DNA of 64,000 nt from Agaricus subrufescens (GCA_029945375.1 CM057060.1:1612001-1676000); one strand, 5' to 3'; counted from the stretch's first letter, positions 23,797 through 35,570 are shown. A program made the numbers and translations. The notes: generated from the letters alone by a model not told the origin.

Positions 23797-24671
23797 CTAA
23801 GTCAGACTTTGCCGGATAAAGCGTCCTATGATCTGCACAAATTGGTCTTGGGCGAGAACCGCGTCGTGCTCCTGGGTTAGGGATGTGTCAAAATAGATGT
23901 ATTCCTGGGCTGTCGTGCCATATTGGCTCTTCAAGTGATCCAACATTTTTTCCGTTTGAGGTTTATCGATAAGCGTGTCTCCCTGAGAGTGAATCAACAT
24001 CCAGCGAATCTTGGGCTGTCGTATGGCGTAATTTGTGATCGCAAACGCGGCGTATGTTTCCAACTTTCCGAATGCATTAGCCACAAACCAGTCCAAGTAA
24101 GGAGGGAAAGTAGAGCAAAGAAGATCGAGGTCGTAGATGCCTTCGGAAAGGATTATGCCTTGGACGGCATGTAGGAGTGCAGGGGACGGGGTAAGGACAG
24201 GAGTGACTGCGGAGGAGTCCAAGAATATTGATGAAAGCATATGCGCACTGCAACTATGCCCCATCAAAAATAGTCTGGTAGGATCAATTGAGCGACCCAT
24301 GCTAGAGGGACCAACCCAGGTAAAGATAAATTCTAAGAATTGCAAAATATCCTCGGCGTGCGCAGGGTGCCGTACGGAATGGTCTTGCGCATCCAGGGTC
24401 AGCCTGTAGTTCGGCACCGCAACAGGAAAACCTGTGAGGCCGACAAGTTTTTCGGCCAAAACGACAAAATCTTTCTTGTCTTCTCTAACAGCAAACATTT
24501 AGCATGCAACGTGTGGGAAAGTTAATCGGCTTACGAGCGCCAGGCGCCACCATGAACGAAGCAGATCAATGGCCTTGTGGTAGAGGCGTGCGATGGAGAA
24601 TATAGATCAAACTCGCGAAGAGGATCGCGGTGAGAATCCGAAATGTAGGGAATGTCGCGATCGACGTGCAT
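23797..24671 (-). CDS. BNA7: Kynurenine formamidase (alpha/beta hydrolase)
   Basis: Two exons, 24671-24535 and 24484-23797, 274 residues. The enzyme hydrolyses N-formyl-L-kynurenine to L-kynurenine and formate. Seen: oxyanion motif FVHGGAWRS (residues 40-44 HGGAW), VAVPNYRLT, nucleophile elbow LFLMGHSCSAHM (Ser about 123), acid-site region LIHSQGDTLIDKPQT, and the His in TQEHDAVL. HGGAW plus GHSxxAH is the arylformamidase arrangement within the hormone-sensitive-lipase-like hydrolases. The assignment is strengthened by the two adjacent kynurenine-pathway genes. Start: the first ATG of the frame (MHVDRDIPYI); the open frame extends further 5' without another ATG, so an extra 5' exon is possible. 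Confidence 0.82.
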
Positions 24672-24879
24672 CGAACCGTCGATGACTAGAGCAAGGGGTA
24701 ATTCAGAGTACAATGAACACCCGGGCTAGCCTTGTACTGCTCTGCTTGCTGTTCAGGGCAGTGCGGCATGCTCCTATATTAGTCATAGTCATGACGTCAT
24801 CTCAGCATCGCAGTTATGGTCCTATATAAGCCGAACACTTGGTACGGAGTACCAGTCCATCCCTTGAGACACTTCTACC

Positions 24880-25259
24880 ATGGCCTTTACCGGTTCCGAC
24901 ATTTGCAAGGTACGTTTTCCAGACCTCTACCAGGCTGGGGCTTACTGACAAGGCCCTCAGATCATCTTCGCGATCATCTTTCCGCCTCTAGGCGTGTTTT
25001 TGGAGCGCGGCTGCGGTGCTGATCTCGTTAGTTCTCCTCCTCTGATTTTCAGACATTCGTCTCAGTCTCTTTGTAGTTGATCAATATCCTCCTGACGATA
25101 TTGGGTTGGATGTACGTATCTTTCTCTCGTGTTAGAATCACTCCTAACCTCATTCGCCCGGCAGTCCTGGAATCATTCATGGTACGTCACATCCAGTCTA
25201 ACAATAAAACATTTGCTCATTCTTTACCCCAAGCACTTTACATCATACTCAAATATTGA
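24880..25259 (+). CDS. PMP3: Plasma membrane proteolipid 3 (Pmp3/UPF0057)
   Basis: Five exons, 24880-24909, 24961-25026, 25077-25111, 25165-25181 and 25234-25259, encode 57 residues. Splicing gives MAFTGSDICK, the first membrane helix IIFAIIFPPLGVFLERGC, then LINILLTILGW and the second helix ending ALYIILKY, the classic Pmp3/RCI2 sequence. Family members are tiny two-helix plasma-membrane proteins that affect membrane potential and cation tolerance. No reading frame longer than about 30 codons shows it before splicing. Exon 4 is only 17 nt. It lies just 3' of the kynurenine cluster, on the opposite strand from BNA7, with 208 bp between starts. Confidence 0.95.
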
Positions 25260-25411
25260 TGTCGATACCCTTCGCCCACCGCTTTCCCCTAAGTCGATGA
25301 TAAAGAGAATGTCGGATTGTTAACTATTGCGGTCGACGGACAATTCTTATTTGCATATTGTAATACATGACTGTTACATGTTGTAACTCTTCACGTTCTA
25401 ACCTTGTTCTC

Positions 25412-28038
25412 TTACGCCTCGTCGCTCTCGTCGCTGTCTTGATCGTCGAATTGCTTGATCATATGAGACCCAATGACCCAACACTTTTTGAAGTTGTCCG
25501 TCTCGGGTCCAGGTTTTCGATCTTCTCCCTTTGAGACAGGGAGAACGTACCACGCTCGAATATCATCTTCGTCTACGATATCATCTTGATACAGAGCCAC
25601 CAATATTTGACCAAACAGTGGCATGCGCAAGGAGGTCGCACAATGCGCCTAAAAATCCGTTATTTGTCGTACGACAGCTGACTTTCAAACGCAACAGACC
25701 CGACTAACCTGCAAAAGGCAAATTGAATGTCCTTTCTTTGTTGAGCAGCACCGGATTGAACAATAGGTATCCTTTCAACAATTGCTGAGATGACGGCCTC
25801 TCTCACGCGTGTCAATGATACATTGCTAGCCATGCGTAAAGTTTTCAACTCGACTGCTGCATTGTCTATTGAGTGGTTTTCAGCAAAGGCACGTTCGAGA
25901 GATTGTTTGACTTCAGCTTGGAATTCTTTCTCAGCACTGTCTGAGAATGCGGCGGCATCAGAAGGCGCAGACGCATCCGACAGTTGAGAGACAGATCGAC
26001 CGTCGTATTGGGAATCTGTCTCATCGTCACTAGCCGAAGCTTGCTCGTCGCCGGAAGTATCTGAACCAGCGTCAGAAGACGCAAGGCTAGAAGCATCATC
26101 ACCTGATTAATGTACGGTGTGAAAACGATCGACAATAAAAAGGATAATGAAACCGACCAATCCGCATGAAGCGTTGATTCTTGTAATTCTCTACATCTTC
26201 AATGTCTTCTTCCTCTTCAGGTGCTCCCTTTGGCCACAGAAGAGCATTGGAATTTTTTCCCAGGTTGAGATTCCCCAGTATTGATTCTTGATCTGAAGAG
26301 CGTATGACCAGTTAGCTTCCCAGGTAGGTATTATAAAAAGCACTTTAAAATCACGAACCCTCTTCCACAGCTTCGAGATCCGAATCGTCGTCAGAATCAT
26401 CTGATGTTTCTAGAGTGGCCTTTGACCTTTTCGCAGACAGGCGCTCGAACGGCGCTAGGGAAACGTCTGGTCCAATGTCAACGCCGTCGCCAACAAGACA
26501 GCCAGTGGATATCAGAGTGTTCTCGTGGATCCTACAACCTGAGCCAACTATGGACTTCTGGATTCTGGAATTCGGTCCTATGACAGTATTATCAAAGATG
26601 TATGAGTTGTCGATGATTGTGCCTGCTCCGATGGCGCAATTCTGGCCTATTACGGATAAATTTATTTGGGCGTTCTCAGAAACTGTGGTGGAAGACCCAA
26701 TTAGAGTATTGGTACCGATCTTACATGTCCTGGGTAAATAATAAGCCTATCTTTTTTGCATGGCATCATAAGACTTACCGTGCTAGAACAACAGTGCCAT
26801 CTTTGGCTATGTAGCGATTGCCCCTTAGGTGTTCGTATACATGTCCACCAGGATAATTATCATCTGGTACCAAGGGAAATGTCCATCGAGACAGGATATC
26901 CTTGCTATTATGGCATTAGTGGATCGAAATGAAAGAACCAAGTTCCAAGCTATCAACCGACCTAACCGAGTCATAGCTTCGGGTGTCTTGCACCCGAGCA
27001 GCATAACCGTCCTTAGCGACGTATAAATGGATGTTCTTCATCAGCAGATCCGATGTCAAGACACCGCGAACAAAGTCACGTCGGATATCGAGATAGTCGA
27101 AATTGTCTTGGAAAAGCGATGGAACCTAGGTCGAATCTATTCAGTCCATCTTGCACGGAACAACGGTGACACGACAAATGGACAAACCTCTACGGAGCAG
27201 ACGTCAATCGAACAATCAATAAGATCGTTCCGGATTTCGACTTCAGGGTGTTCCGTCAATATCTCTCGAGGAATTTCGGCGATCTTTATCGACGGGTATC
27301 CAGTAATGGATTCATAGTGAAGGCACTCCGAGGTTTGAGGATCCAGAACAAACATCGACGATTCACCACGGGTTCTACTCGCGGGTGAGAGATATGTGCA
27401 GGGGACGCTCCGGAGGTAGCTCACCGCGACCGGTGGTCCGCTCCGCTTTCCTTCACTACCATAGTCATTATAGCATCTTTATTCGTCTTCCGACGTTCCT
27501 TGTGAACTCGTACTACCTCGTCGATTCTGATATTGCTGACAAGGTCTCCCATGACGAGTACAAAATCGCTGGTGACCAATCCTCTGGTATAGATGTCGCG
27601 CATAGCATCCCCGGGGGAGTAAGTCTCCTTCGAAGTCATGATAGGCACGATTTTCATTCCGGACCCAGGCTTCGACCATTTTGATTCTCTGAAAGCGCGG
27701 CTAGCATCAAAAATAGGGACAGAAGAGAAACAAGTTACCTGATGGCCTCTTTAACCAGACTCGCTCGAGACCTGCATATCACGAAAACTTCTTGTACGCC
27801 TGCCAGTGCAAGCGATTCAAACGTCCAATCCAAGAGAGGGGAATTGCATATAGGTAACAAGCACTGCCCTGGCCTTCATTAGCACACGGGTCCACAGATA
27901 AACCTGGTTCCTTACGCGTGGTTTACGAGCGGTTAGAGGTCTGAATCTCTTGTTAAAGCTGTCAGCGAGAATAACGGCTTGCAAAACCTCTTCGTCATCG
28001 ATAAGCTTCTCCTTGGCAGCATTAGGTTGAGCAGCCAT
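25412..28038 (-). CDS. GCD6: eIF2B epsilon subunit with a disrupted W2 domain
   Basis: Exons 28038-27916, 27863-27739, 27688-27425, 27377-27188, 27125-26962, 26904-26779, 26729-26359, 26292-26158, 26102-25709 and 25648-25412. The product is the catalytic subunit of the GEF that recharges eIF2 with GTP. Seen: the nucleotidyltransferase-like domain (AVILADSFNKRFRPLT, LVMGDLVSN), KDILSRWTFPLVPDDNY, left-handed beta-helix repeats (CKIGTNTLIGSSTTV, SVIGQNCAIGAGTII), an acidic linker, then the W2 domain (LKTLRMASNVSLTRVREAV, LFGQILVALYQDDIVDEDDI). Up to exon 9 the phases agree. Exon 9 ends in phase 2 but exon 10 must start in phase 0, and the W2 stretch between QQRKDI and LLQAHCATS that relatives have is missing. 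So either a non-triplet deletion or a sequence error is present here. Confidence 0.88.
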
Positions 28039-28431
28039 TTGGAGGTCAAAATTTACACAAGACTGGTCGGTGGTTATCTATGACTCACGATTCCAAACTG
28101 GGAATGTCATCCATTTAATCTTAGTCTCGTGCGTAATGCTTGGAAGCAAAAAAACAATTACAATTGAACCTTGAAACATAAGCACGATCCAATCAAGGCA
28201 AACTACGGGGGTATGGAGACAGTAAAGGATCGAGTATTAAGTGTTAAGAAGGATGAGGCTAGTCATGGAGATCATAAAGAAATAAACCAGATCCAAACGT
28301 ATCATATGAGAAGGGGCGAAAGGTATGCATCCGCAGAGGATATGATTGAGAATGAAGGCAAGAAAAGTGATAATAAAGATTCATTACAGTCATTCCAAGG
28401 CCCCAAGAAACCTCCAAAATAATCCCGAAAC
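28039..28431. other. Intergenic, no gene seen
   Basis: 393 bp between the start of the eIF2B epsilon gene and the stop of the Ala/Glu-rich protein gene, both on the minus strand. It should contain the promoter of the former and the 3' UTR of the latter. Purine-rich on the + strand; nothing else seen. Confidence 0.5.
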
Positions 28432-29533
28432 TCATGCAGCAGCAGCAACCACTGGGGTGGCAGCAGGGGCGGCAGTAGTGGCTTCAGCGGGGCTGTCTTC
28501 AGGTTTTGTTTCTGCGGGAGCCGGGGCTTCGGTCGCAGGGTTCTCGAGAGGAGCAACAGGAGTAGGTTCCTCAATCTTAGGTGGATTTTCATCGACTTTC
28601 GCGGGTGCCGAAACTTCGGTCTTGGGCTTAGGCTTGAAGAAATCACCAACACGGGCAGACAAACGACGCCCAACCTTAACAGCTTTGGATTTCTTCTCCT
28701 CCTTCTCCTTCTTCTCCTCCTTCTTTTCTTCCTTCTAAGGACCCAGGTAAGAGATTAGCTATCTAGAATAACGAAAATCACAAACCTTTTCCTCGGTTGC
28801 CTCAGTGGTAGGAGCCATGCTAGACTCAGCAGCAGGAGCAGCGACATTCTCACTATAAAAATTCATTAGAAAGACTACGCGATAACACTAGGGATTAAAC
28901 TTACGTCTCTTTCACAGCGTCAGAACCAGATGCGGGTGCATCTTCTGCCTTCATTGCCTCAGGAGCGGGCTCAGTGGTTTCTTCCATAGGTTTGCTGGCA
29001 GGCTCGGTAGCATTCTCCTCCTTGGGAGCCTCTGGAGCAGCCGCCGCTGGGGCTTCAACCTCCTCCTTTTTCTTCTCCTTCTTGGGGGACTTGGGACCCT
29101 TGGGCTTCTTGTCCTTGAAGGGAGCCAAGAGTTTGGAAAGAATGCCCGGGCTCCTGGGCCTATCTTCTTTCTTAGCCTCAGCTTCTGCCTAGTAACGCTG
29201 GATCAGACTATTGCGCGGTTGCGAATACAAGATAGAAAACATACCGGCTTAGCCTCTTCCTTGGGGGCCTCCTCAGCAGCAGCAGGTGCAGCAGGAGCGG
29301 CCTCAGCGTCGGCAGGGGCAGCCTCGGTCGCAGGTGCCATTTCCTCGGGCTTGTTCTCTTCCTGAGTGGCCTTCACAGTATGTCAATATTATGTCAAGAA
29401 AGCAGAAAAAGAAATAAGTGCGCACGGGGGCAGCCTCCTCAACTTGGGGAGCCTCAGGGGCCGCGTTGGTTTCGGGCTTGACCTCTTCAACGGGAGCGGC
29501 GGCGGCGGGAGCAGTTACTTCAGGGGCAGACAT
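28432..29533 (-). CDS. Ala/Glu/Pro/Lys-rich low-complexity acidic protein
   Basis: Five exons, 29533-29426, 29370-29245, 29188-28905, 28852-28786 and 28734-28432, 295 residues in one frame. Composition is dominated by Ala, Glu, Pro and Lys, and it should be disordered. Two short basic, hydrophobic modules stand out: RPRSPGILSKLLAPFKDKK in exon 3 and KAVKVGRRLSARVGDFFKPK in exon 5. A Lys/Glu block KEEKKEEKKEKEEKKSKAV precedes the second. I recall similar proteins in other mushrooms but no known function. The two modules could be amphipathic helices for membrane or partner binding, which is speculation. The strong A/E/P repetition makes homology calls unreliable. Confidence 0.75.
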
Positions 29534-31799
29534 TATGGAGTTGATAATCGTGAGCTGGGAACCGTGGGATAAGAGTTTGCAACAGGTTGAAGTCAGTAAG
29601 GGCTCACATGAAAGGGGTATTAATCGACGAGACAGAGAAAGAAGTGCGTGCTACGCGGCCTGAGAACCCGGTTGGGCGTAGGGAGTCGAGAGAAAATAGG
29701 AAGGAGAGGATAGGGAGGTGGACAATTTTAGGTGCGCCTTGTATTTATTGGGCAACGTCGTGTTTGGTCGTTTGTTTGCTGTCTATCCCTGTTTACACGC
29801 CAGGGTCGGATGAATTGGCACCCTTTTCACTGGGCACCCTGCGTCCCGCTTCCCACCGTTCATCCTTGTGCATCTCGCTGAGCACTATCGTCGACTGTGC
29901 CGTTTGGTGGTCTGGATTCATTTAGTGGCTGGGAGGCCCTAGCCAAGGGCTCCTGAAGAACGACAGGACTCGCTGGATATGGCAGGCTTCTATTCGTCAA
30001 TCCAGCAACCGATCACGTTACCGGATCGTTCCAGGCCTAGCTAAGTATGTAACAAACAAAAAGGATTTCCAACACAGTGGACTGGCCGCTGTCTCAACCC
30101 TCGTGCGTTTGTGTCTCGACTCTTCTTTCGCTGCGTGCTCTGTGGGCTTGCAGACGACGAGCTGGGTCAGATTGGCGCGCGAGCAGTGTTACGGTAGGGC
30201 CAAGACCAGGTCTGTTTATCACCATCAAAAGAAGACGGCAACTAGCATCGCCAGGGTGCTACATGGAATGTCATCACACGCAGCTAGCCAATCCACTTGC
30301 TCCCTGATGGAGCTCCCATACTCAGTATCTTGTGGCTGGTGGGGCGGCGCGCAAGGTCCCCATAACGGCTAAACACATAAAGCCCCATTCACTTTCGCCC
30401 GTCGTCCTTCCTCTTCCCTCTTGCTTACCTATCTTGCCCGGACGAGTACCCATCTGCACCCCGGCCTCAGCCTTAGCAAGCCAGGATCGCTACATATGGG
30501 GTTATCCCTCCCGCCTATCCGCGATCGAGCCTGTCCGATAGACTTCTTGGACACTCCGATCTCGCTTAAACCATCTTGTGATCACTCGGGATATGGTACA
30601 ACGCAACTGAGGTTACTATTCACTGCTTCGCCCCTTTCGTGGAATGTGGTCCATACTCAAACCTCTTCTACGGTCAACTCTCTTATCTTTGAGAATAACA
30701 GCGCGGCCGTCGACCGTCGTTGGCCGTTGATATTTCCACTCAACACCCTGATCCTTTGGCGTCATCCTTCTCACGCTGCTCGCAAAGTCCAGGGTAATTC
30801 AACACCCGGTCGAGTGTCTACTTTCACCCATCCTCTGGAACAAGATCTGCCAATGCCTTGGACGTTTATCTCCGCTGTGTTTCATTTTCTTTCTTCTCTT
30901 CAAACCTCATGGAAGGACCTCAGGAGGTCACTTCATAATTCATTCATTCCCGCGCGTTAAGCTATGTGCGGTGGCTTAATTCGATCATTCCGCAGTATCC
31001 GCTCCCGACCCTTCATATGGGGCAATACATACACTTTAACCTATGGATCCATTCCAAAAAGTTCTATTAATACACTCGAGGTAAATGACTAATGTAATGC
31101 CTTCCGCTTCATTTCAAGTGCTTTTTTCTGATCATGTTTAACCTGGATTTATTACGTGCTGCTCGATCACTGTCCGCAGTATATGACAAGTTTGCTCAAG
31201 TTAATTGATGTAAGGCAGATAAGACAATAACATTCGGGAAGGGAAGCTTCCATGTGAATTTGATGTATGGTGTGGTCTCTGGGAAGAAGACGGCGTATAT
31301 TGCCCGGAGAGTTAACGCACCAGAAGACGACCTGATAGTGGCTGATGAACAGAACTGAATCGGGGAAATGGTGTTTGTGAGCGCAAATGCCTAGCCAATA
31401 ACCCAGGTGCAAATGCGCGAAAAAAAAAAACTCGGAGTAGGATTGCCGAGGACTGGGTGGGAGCTGGGTGGAGAGTCGTGTTTGGCAGAGAACCATGAAC
31501 TGACGAGTTCCCAGGTAAGGAGACTCGAAGCTTGCAGGAGAGTCGCATTCCTCCTGGCGGCGCTACACAGCATCGGCACACGATAGTATTCCTCGTTATC
31601 CGACTGAAGATCGTCTTACAAAATACATCACTCGGAGAACATGACATGTCCATTTAGCGCCTGGTTACATACAAATCCACGTGGCGCTACAATTCTCTGA
31701 ATGCCTTGTACTGATGGATATGATGTACTCGGCTCGTCCACGAGCTGATACATTTCAGTCGCATGACACCAATTACATTGACCATGGACAGCGCGAGAA
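29534..31799. other. 2.3 kb intergenic region, no supportable gene
   Basis: Long upstream region of the Ala/Glu-rich protein gene, ending at the 3' end of NOP2. The open frames present (up to 179 codons on +, 113 on -) have no recognisable motif, no consistent splice joins and unusual composition. Such long promoters are common before highly expressed, regulated genes. A poly-A run lies at 31420-31430. No repeat or mobile-element signature was recognised. Confidence 0.5.
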
Positions 31800-34194
31800 T
31801 CACTCATTTTCACGCGGCGGAGGGCGCAATCCCTTGGCCTTCATCTGCCTCCGCTTAGCCTCTGTTGGAAGGGATGAGGAGAGGTCTCTTCTAACAAGAT
31901 GCATCACTTACTCTCAATATACGCCTTATCTTCATTTGGATCGAATCCTGTTTCATCACCGCTTTCAGCATTCACAGTCGTCGTCTGAACGTCCTCGGCT
32001 TCAGTGACAGTTTTTGATTTTGACCGTTTGCCGACTTTGAACTTGGCAACGAAAAATCCATCCATGTTATGCACATGAGGGTAAAAGCGCCGTGTGAGGC
32101 CAACACTGGGATTAAATACTTTCCCTCGGTATTTCGTAAATCCTTCACGACCAAAGGGTAATTCTGTATCAACGAGAGTCACGTTGGGTCGCTTCCGAAG
32201 TGCATAGTCAACGACAGCTTCGTTCTCGTCCACTGTAACTGAGCACGTCGAATAAACAAGGTAACCCCCTGTTTTCGACTCAGGGCTCACACTATCGATA
32301 GCGCACAAGATGAGCTGCTTTTGCAGATGTGAGAGAAGCGTAAAATCACGCTCAGACTACAAGGACTGGCGTTAGGTCGCAACTTAACCAGAATTTAATG
32401 AAATAACGCCACCTTATTGACTTTGACGCTAGAATCCTTGCTGATAACACCTGTACCACTACAGGGAGCATCTAGCAAGACGCGATCAAAGCCACCCATA
32501 ACTTTGGGAAATTCTCGACCATCGTAGGAGCATACGACAACATTCTTACACCCAAGGCGGTGAACATTCGCCGTAAGACTCTTGGTGCGGGCTTTATTAG
32601 CGTCGTTCGCGAAAACAACTCCAGTATTTTGCAGAAGCGCTGCTATATGCGTCGCTTTGCCTCCAGGAGCGGACGCCATATCCAATATACGCTCGTTGGG
32701 CTGAGGAGACAAAGCTATAACAGGTAGGAACGAAGACGCAGCCTGGAGCATGTAATGGCCAGCAAGATACTCGGGAGTTGCGCCTTAATAATGTTAGATG
32801 GGCGCTTTGGTACATATGGCGTACACTTACCAACAGGCACATTACTCTCGAACACTTGGAGCCCAACGTTCGTCCACTTACCAATCGGTTCTAAATTTAC
32901 GCCTCGATTGATTAGTGCCTGCGCAAGGTCCCTCCGCCGAGTGCGAAGTGTATTTGTTCGGATCGTGACGGGTCGAGGAACTTCGTTAGATTCAAAAAAT
33001 TCGATAGCCTGAACTTTGTGTCAGACCCTACGGGTTCAGACAAAAAAAAAAAATCATACTTCAGCCACAGGGAACAGTTGAAATAACTTTTCCGCGAGGA
33101 ACTCGTTATACCCATAATAGCTTGCAATATCCGAAACCAGCTGCTCAATGTACTCATGCCTCAGCCTTTCCGAGGAATGAAGATAAGCATAATATCGGAC
33201 CACAAGTTCCTGAATCTTACCTGCCCTTTTCCGCGCGTTTTTTAAAGTTTCCGAGCACTCTAACGCAGTGCTTCATTCTTTGTTGTACAGTATGGACATC
33301 AGGTCCACCTTTAGTTTTTTCCTCCTCCCTCTCTGCCGCAGTTGGTAATAGCAACTCTCCGTCAGCCTCCTCCCCTTCCATGTCTACATCATCGTCACTC
33401 GCATCTAGAGCCGCCTGACGCAGTTCTTCGGCGTCTAATTCCGCTTCTGCGTCGGCAGTCTCATCTAGCGCACGGGAACGAGCCTCCATATTCGCCATTG
33501 TGATTTTATCACCTTCCTCTGCGTCACTTGAATCTTCATCTGAATGAGAGGGTGCCAATACTGCAGGGGGTTTACCCGATTTTAATTTTCTAGTCGATGG
33601 GGGGGTTGATCCGGCTTCTTCATCCTCGTCTGAATCGAAATCAAATTCTTGAGGGACGCCCCTCAAAGGTTCATCACTGCGCACATCTAAGTGTTAATGG
33701 TGAATGAATTGAATGTAAGACCTACTCTTCCAGCTCTTCATCACTGTCCAAATCACCTTGGATCATCGGGGGCTCATCATCACTGTCGTCAAAAAGCGAC
33801 CTAGTTATACAAACAATTATTTCTTGAGAGTAGTCAACAGCCGTACGGGAGCCCACCTTGCCTGAGCTTTTAAATCATCTCCATTAACACCATCCTCGAC
33901 ATCCTCCCATCCGTCTCCTTCCTCATCCTCGGACTCGGCAAATTGCACCTTCTTTTGTGATTTTGTCCCTATTTTGTCCTTTTGTGGTCGGCCTTTTCCA
34001 TTAGGCGCAACAGGTTTTGACTTCTGTGATACGATTATTTTATTCGATGCATCTTTTAACTTTTTGCGGGGTTGATTAACACCAGCAGCAGCTTCATGGC
34101 TGGCTTTTCGTTTTCCGGTACTCTTGTTTACGAAGTGACCCTCCTCTTGAAGTGGTTGTGGTGGTCCCTGTTTGTTCTTTGCGCGACGACCCAT
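31800..34194 (-). CDS. NOP2: 25S rRNA cytosine-C5 methyltransferase Nop2
   Basis: Eight exons: 34194-33857, 33800-33726, 33676-33221, 33165-33060, 33008-32831, 32783-32413, 32356-31912, 31861-31800; 676 residues. Nop2/NSUN1 methylates 25S rRNA in the nucleolus and is needed for 60S assembly. The N-terminal 300 residues alternate Lys-rich and acidic low-complexity blocks, as expected of a nucleolar protein. The catalytic part shows [39 protein letters not shown], the SAM motif [37 protein letters not shown] (the TC motif IV Cys) and [18 protein letters not shown] (motif VI Cys, nucleophile). [12 protein letters not shown] ends the fold. A short basic tail ([15 protein letters not shown]) is coded by the last exon. 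Confidence 0.95.
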
Positions 34195-34313
34195 CTGAGC
34201 AGTAAGCAGTCAAAGTAAAAAAAAGTCGGTCAATTGTTTGTGGCTGTGTGGTTCAGTCGGCTCGATATGATACAAAATGATATTTATTGGATTCGGGCTC
34301 ATTGAAGTGGCTA

Positions 34314-35061
34314 TTACCCAACCCTGAGACCGAGAGCAAATCCCGCAATGAACGAAGCCCGTGGTTGGAAGTCCGCTGTCAGAAAGTCGATAAGCCCCCT
34401 CCATAATGAAAGAACATTAGGTGGTCTCGCATTCCCAATAGCGTCGCGGGTATAGAATAAACTCTCGAAAGATGCCGACATTTTGGTCCAATCGACTTTG
34501 ACAAGAGACCTGGAGCTCATGTACTAGACAAGGAAGAATATCAATTATCATATAACACGATATTCATAGACGCAACATACCTGTAAAAGCACAAATATTC
34601 CACCTATGAACCACGCGACTGCTTTCGCTCCCTTCTTAATAAACACTCCTGCACAAATTCCGGTGACCGCGCCAAAGGAAAGTTCGTAAGCAGAGAGTGA
34701 AGACTGCGGTGGAGGAGGATATTCTGCCGAGTCAATGGATCCACTATGCGCGTTCAGGATGAACTCATTTTTTGGAATAGGAGCTATTGACATTGCTGAG
34801 GCCCTGTCCCTGCATATACTTACTGGGGTCCTTACCTTCACAATGGACTTTGGGTAATGTCAAAGCTGATGCTCCTAGGCCTGCAACCACGACAGCAACA
34901 CCTCCGAAAGCATGCTTCATATATCTGGTACGCATTCCTGCAGTTGATTTGAAGGTCAACGGCCGGATCGTGCTATAAGTAAACGCCCTGTTTGTTGCGC
35001 GGACCTGTAGGTATGGTCTCGTGAAACTGGCATAGTTGAGTCCAACGCGAGGAAGAAACAT
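34314..35061 (-). CDS. FUN14 family mitochondrial outer membrane protein
   Basis: Three exons, 35061-34836, 34783-34581 and 34523-34314, 212 residues. The N-terminus (MFLPRVGLNYASFTRPYL, rich in Arg/Ser/Thr) looks like a mitochondrial presequence. A hydrophobic helix follows (FGGVAVVVAGLGASALTL). The FUN14 core is SSLSAYELSFGAVTGICAG, then FIKKGAKAVAWFIGGIFVLL, YMSSRSLVKVDW and the C-terminal SFIAGFALGLRVG. Animal FUNDC1 is a mitophagy receptor through an N-terminal LIR motif. I see no clear LIR here (the closest candidate, NEFILNAHS, is weak), so a mitophagy role is only an inference. Tandem behind NOP2 (119 bp between its stop and the NOP2 start) and divergent from the proton-channel gene. 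Confidence 0.85.
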
Positions 35062-35570
35062 GGTGGGCGAGGTACAAATCCGTATGACGTCACGTTATGT
35101 TTATTACCCGGTTGAGAGGCCAATCTGTTGTCCACGATTCAGCCACGCCTTTTTTCAGGAGATTTTCTATGTTGACAGGCAGCACCAGTTATTCAGAAAG
35201 TGTTGGTATCAACAAGCAAAGACCGCCAGCTTTAGATACTCGCATTGCCACACCGGTGCAATGATAGGCGGGAAGCATTACAAGGGCCGTGATTATCACT
35301 GCCTCGAAGCATACTTAGGGCGCGCGGGCCCCTATGCGAAAACGATACACCTGCCTGAGATAGTAATCGTAGCGCCCCGGCGGTGTTGACGCGACTAACC
35401 CTCTATGTTATACTTCGTCGAGCGACTGGAAAGCATTCTGACTGTCTCGGTCGTAAAGAGGTGTTGATAAAAATAGATGTAGTTATAAGTCGCTTCATGG
35501 CGAAACAAACATCGGCTGCGGGGACTCCTTGCCTCATTCTGTTCGGTTTCCTGATACTCAGACGTCCCTA
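35062..35570. promoter_or_regulatory. Divergent promoter region, FUN14 gene and proton channel
   Basis: 509 bp between two divergent start codons. No distinct operator or repeat was recognised. Confidence 0.4.

Noticed and set aside
25589..25660. Reading eIF2B epsilon exon 10 directly in frame with exon 9
   Set aside because: Would give a short nonsense tail ending at a stop and lose LFGQILVALYQDDIVDEDD, which is clearly the W2 end; the frame conflict is reported instead.
30421..30960. 179-codon + frame in the region upstream of the Ala/Glu-rich gene
   Set aside because: No recognisable motif, no plausible introns, and the start region lies inside non-coding-looking sequence.
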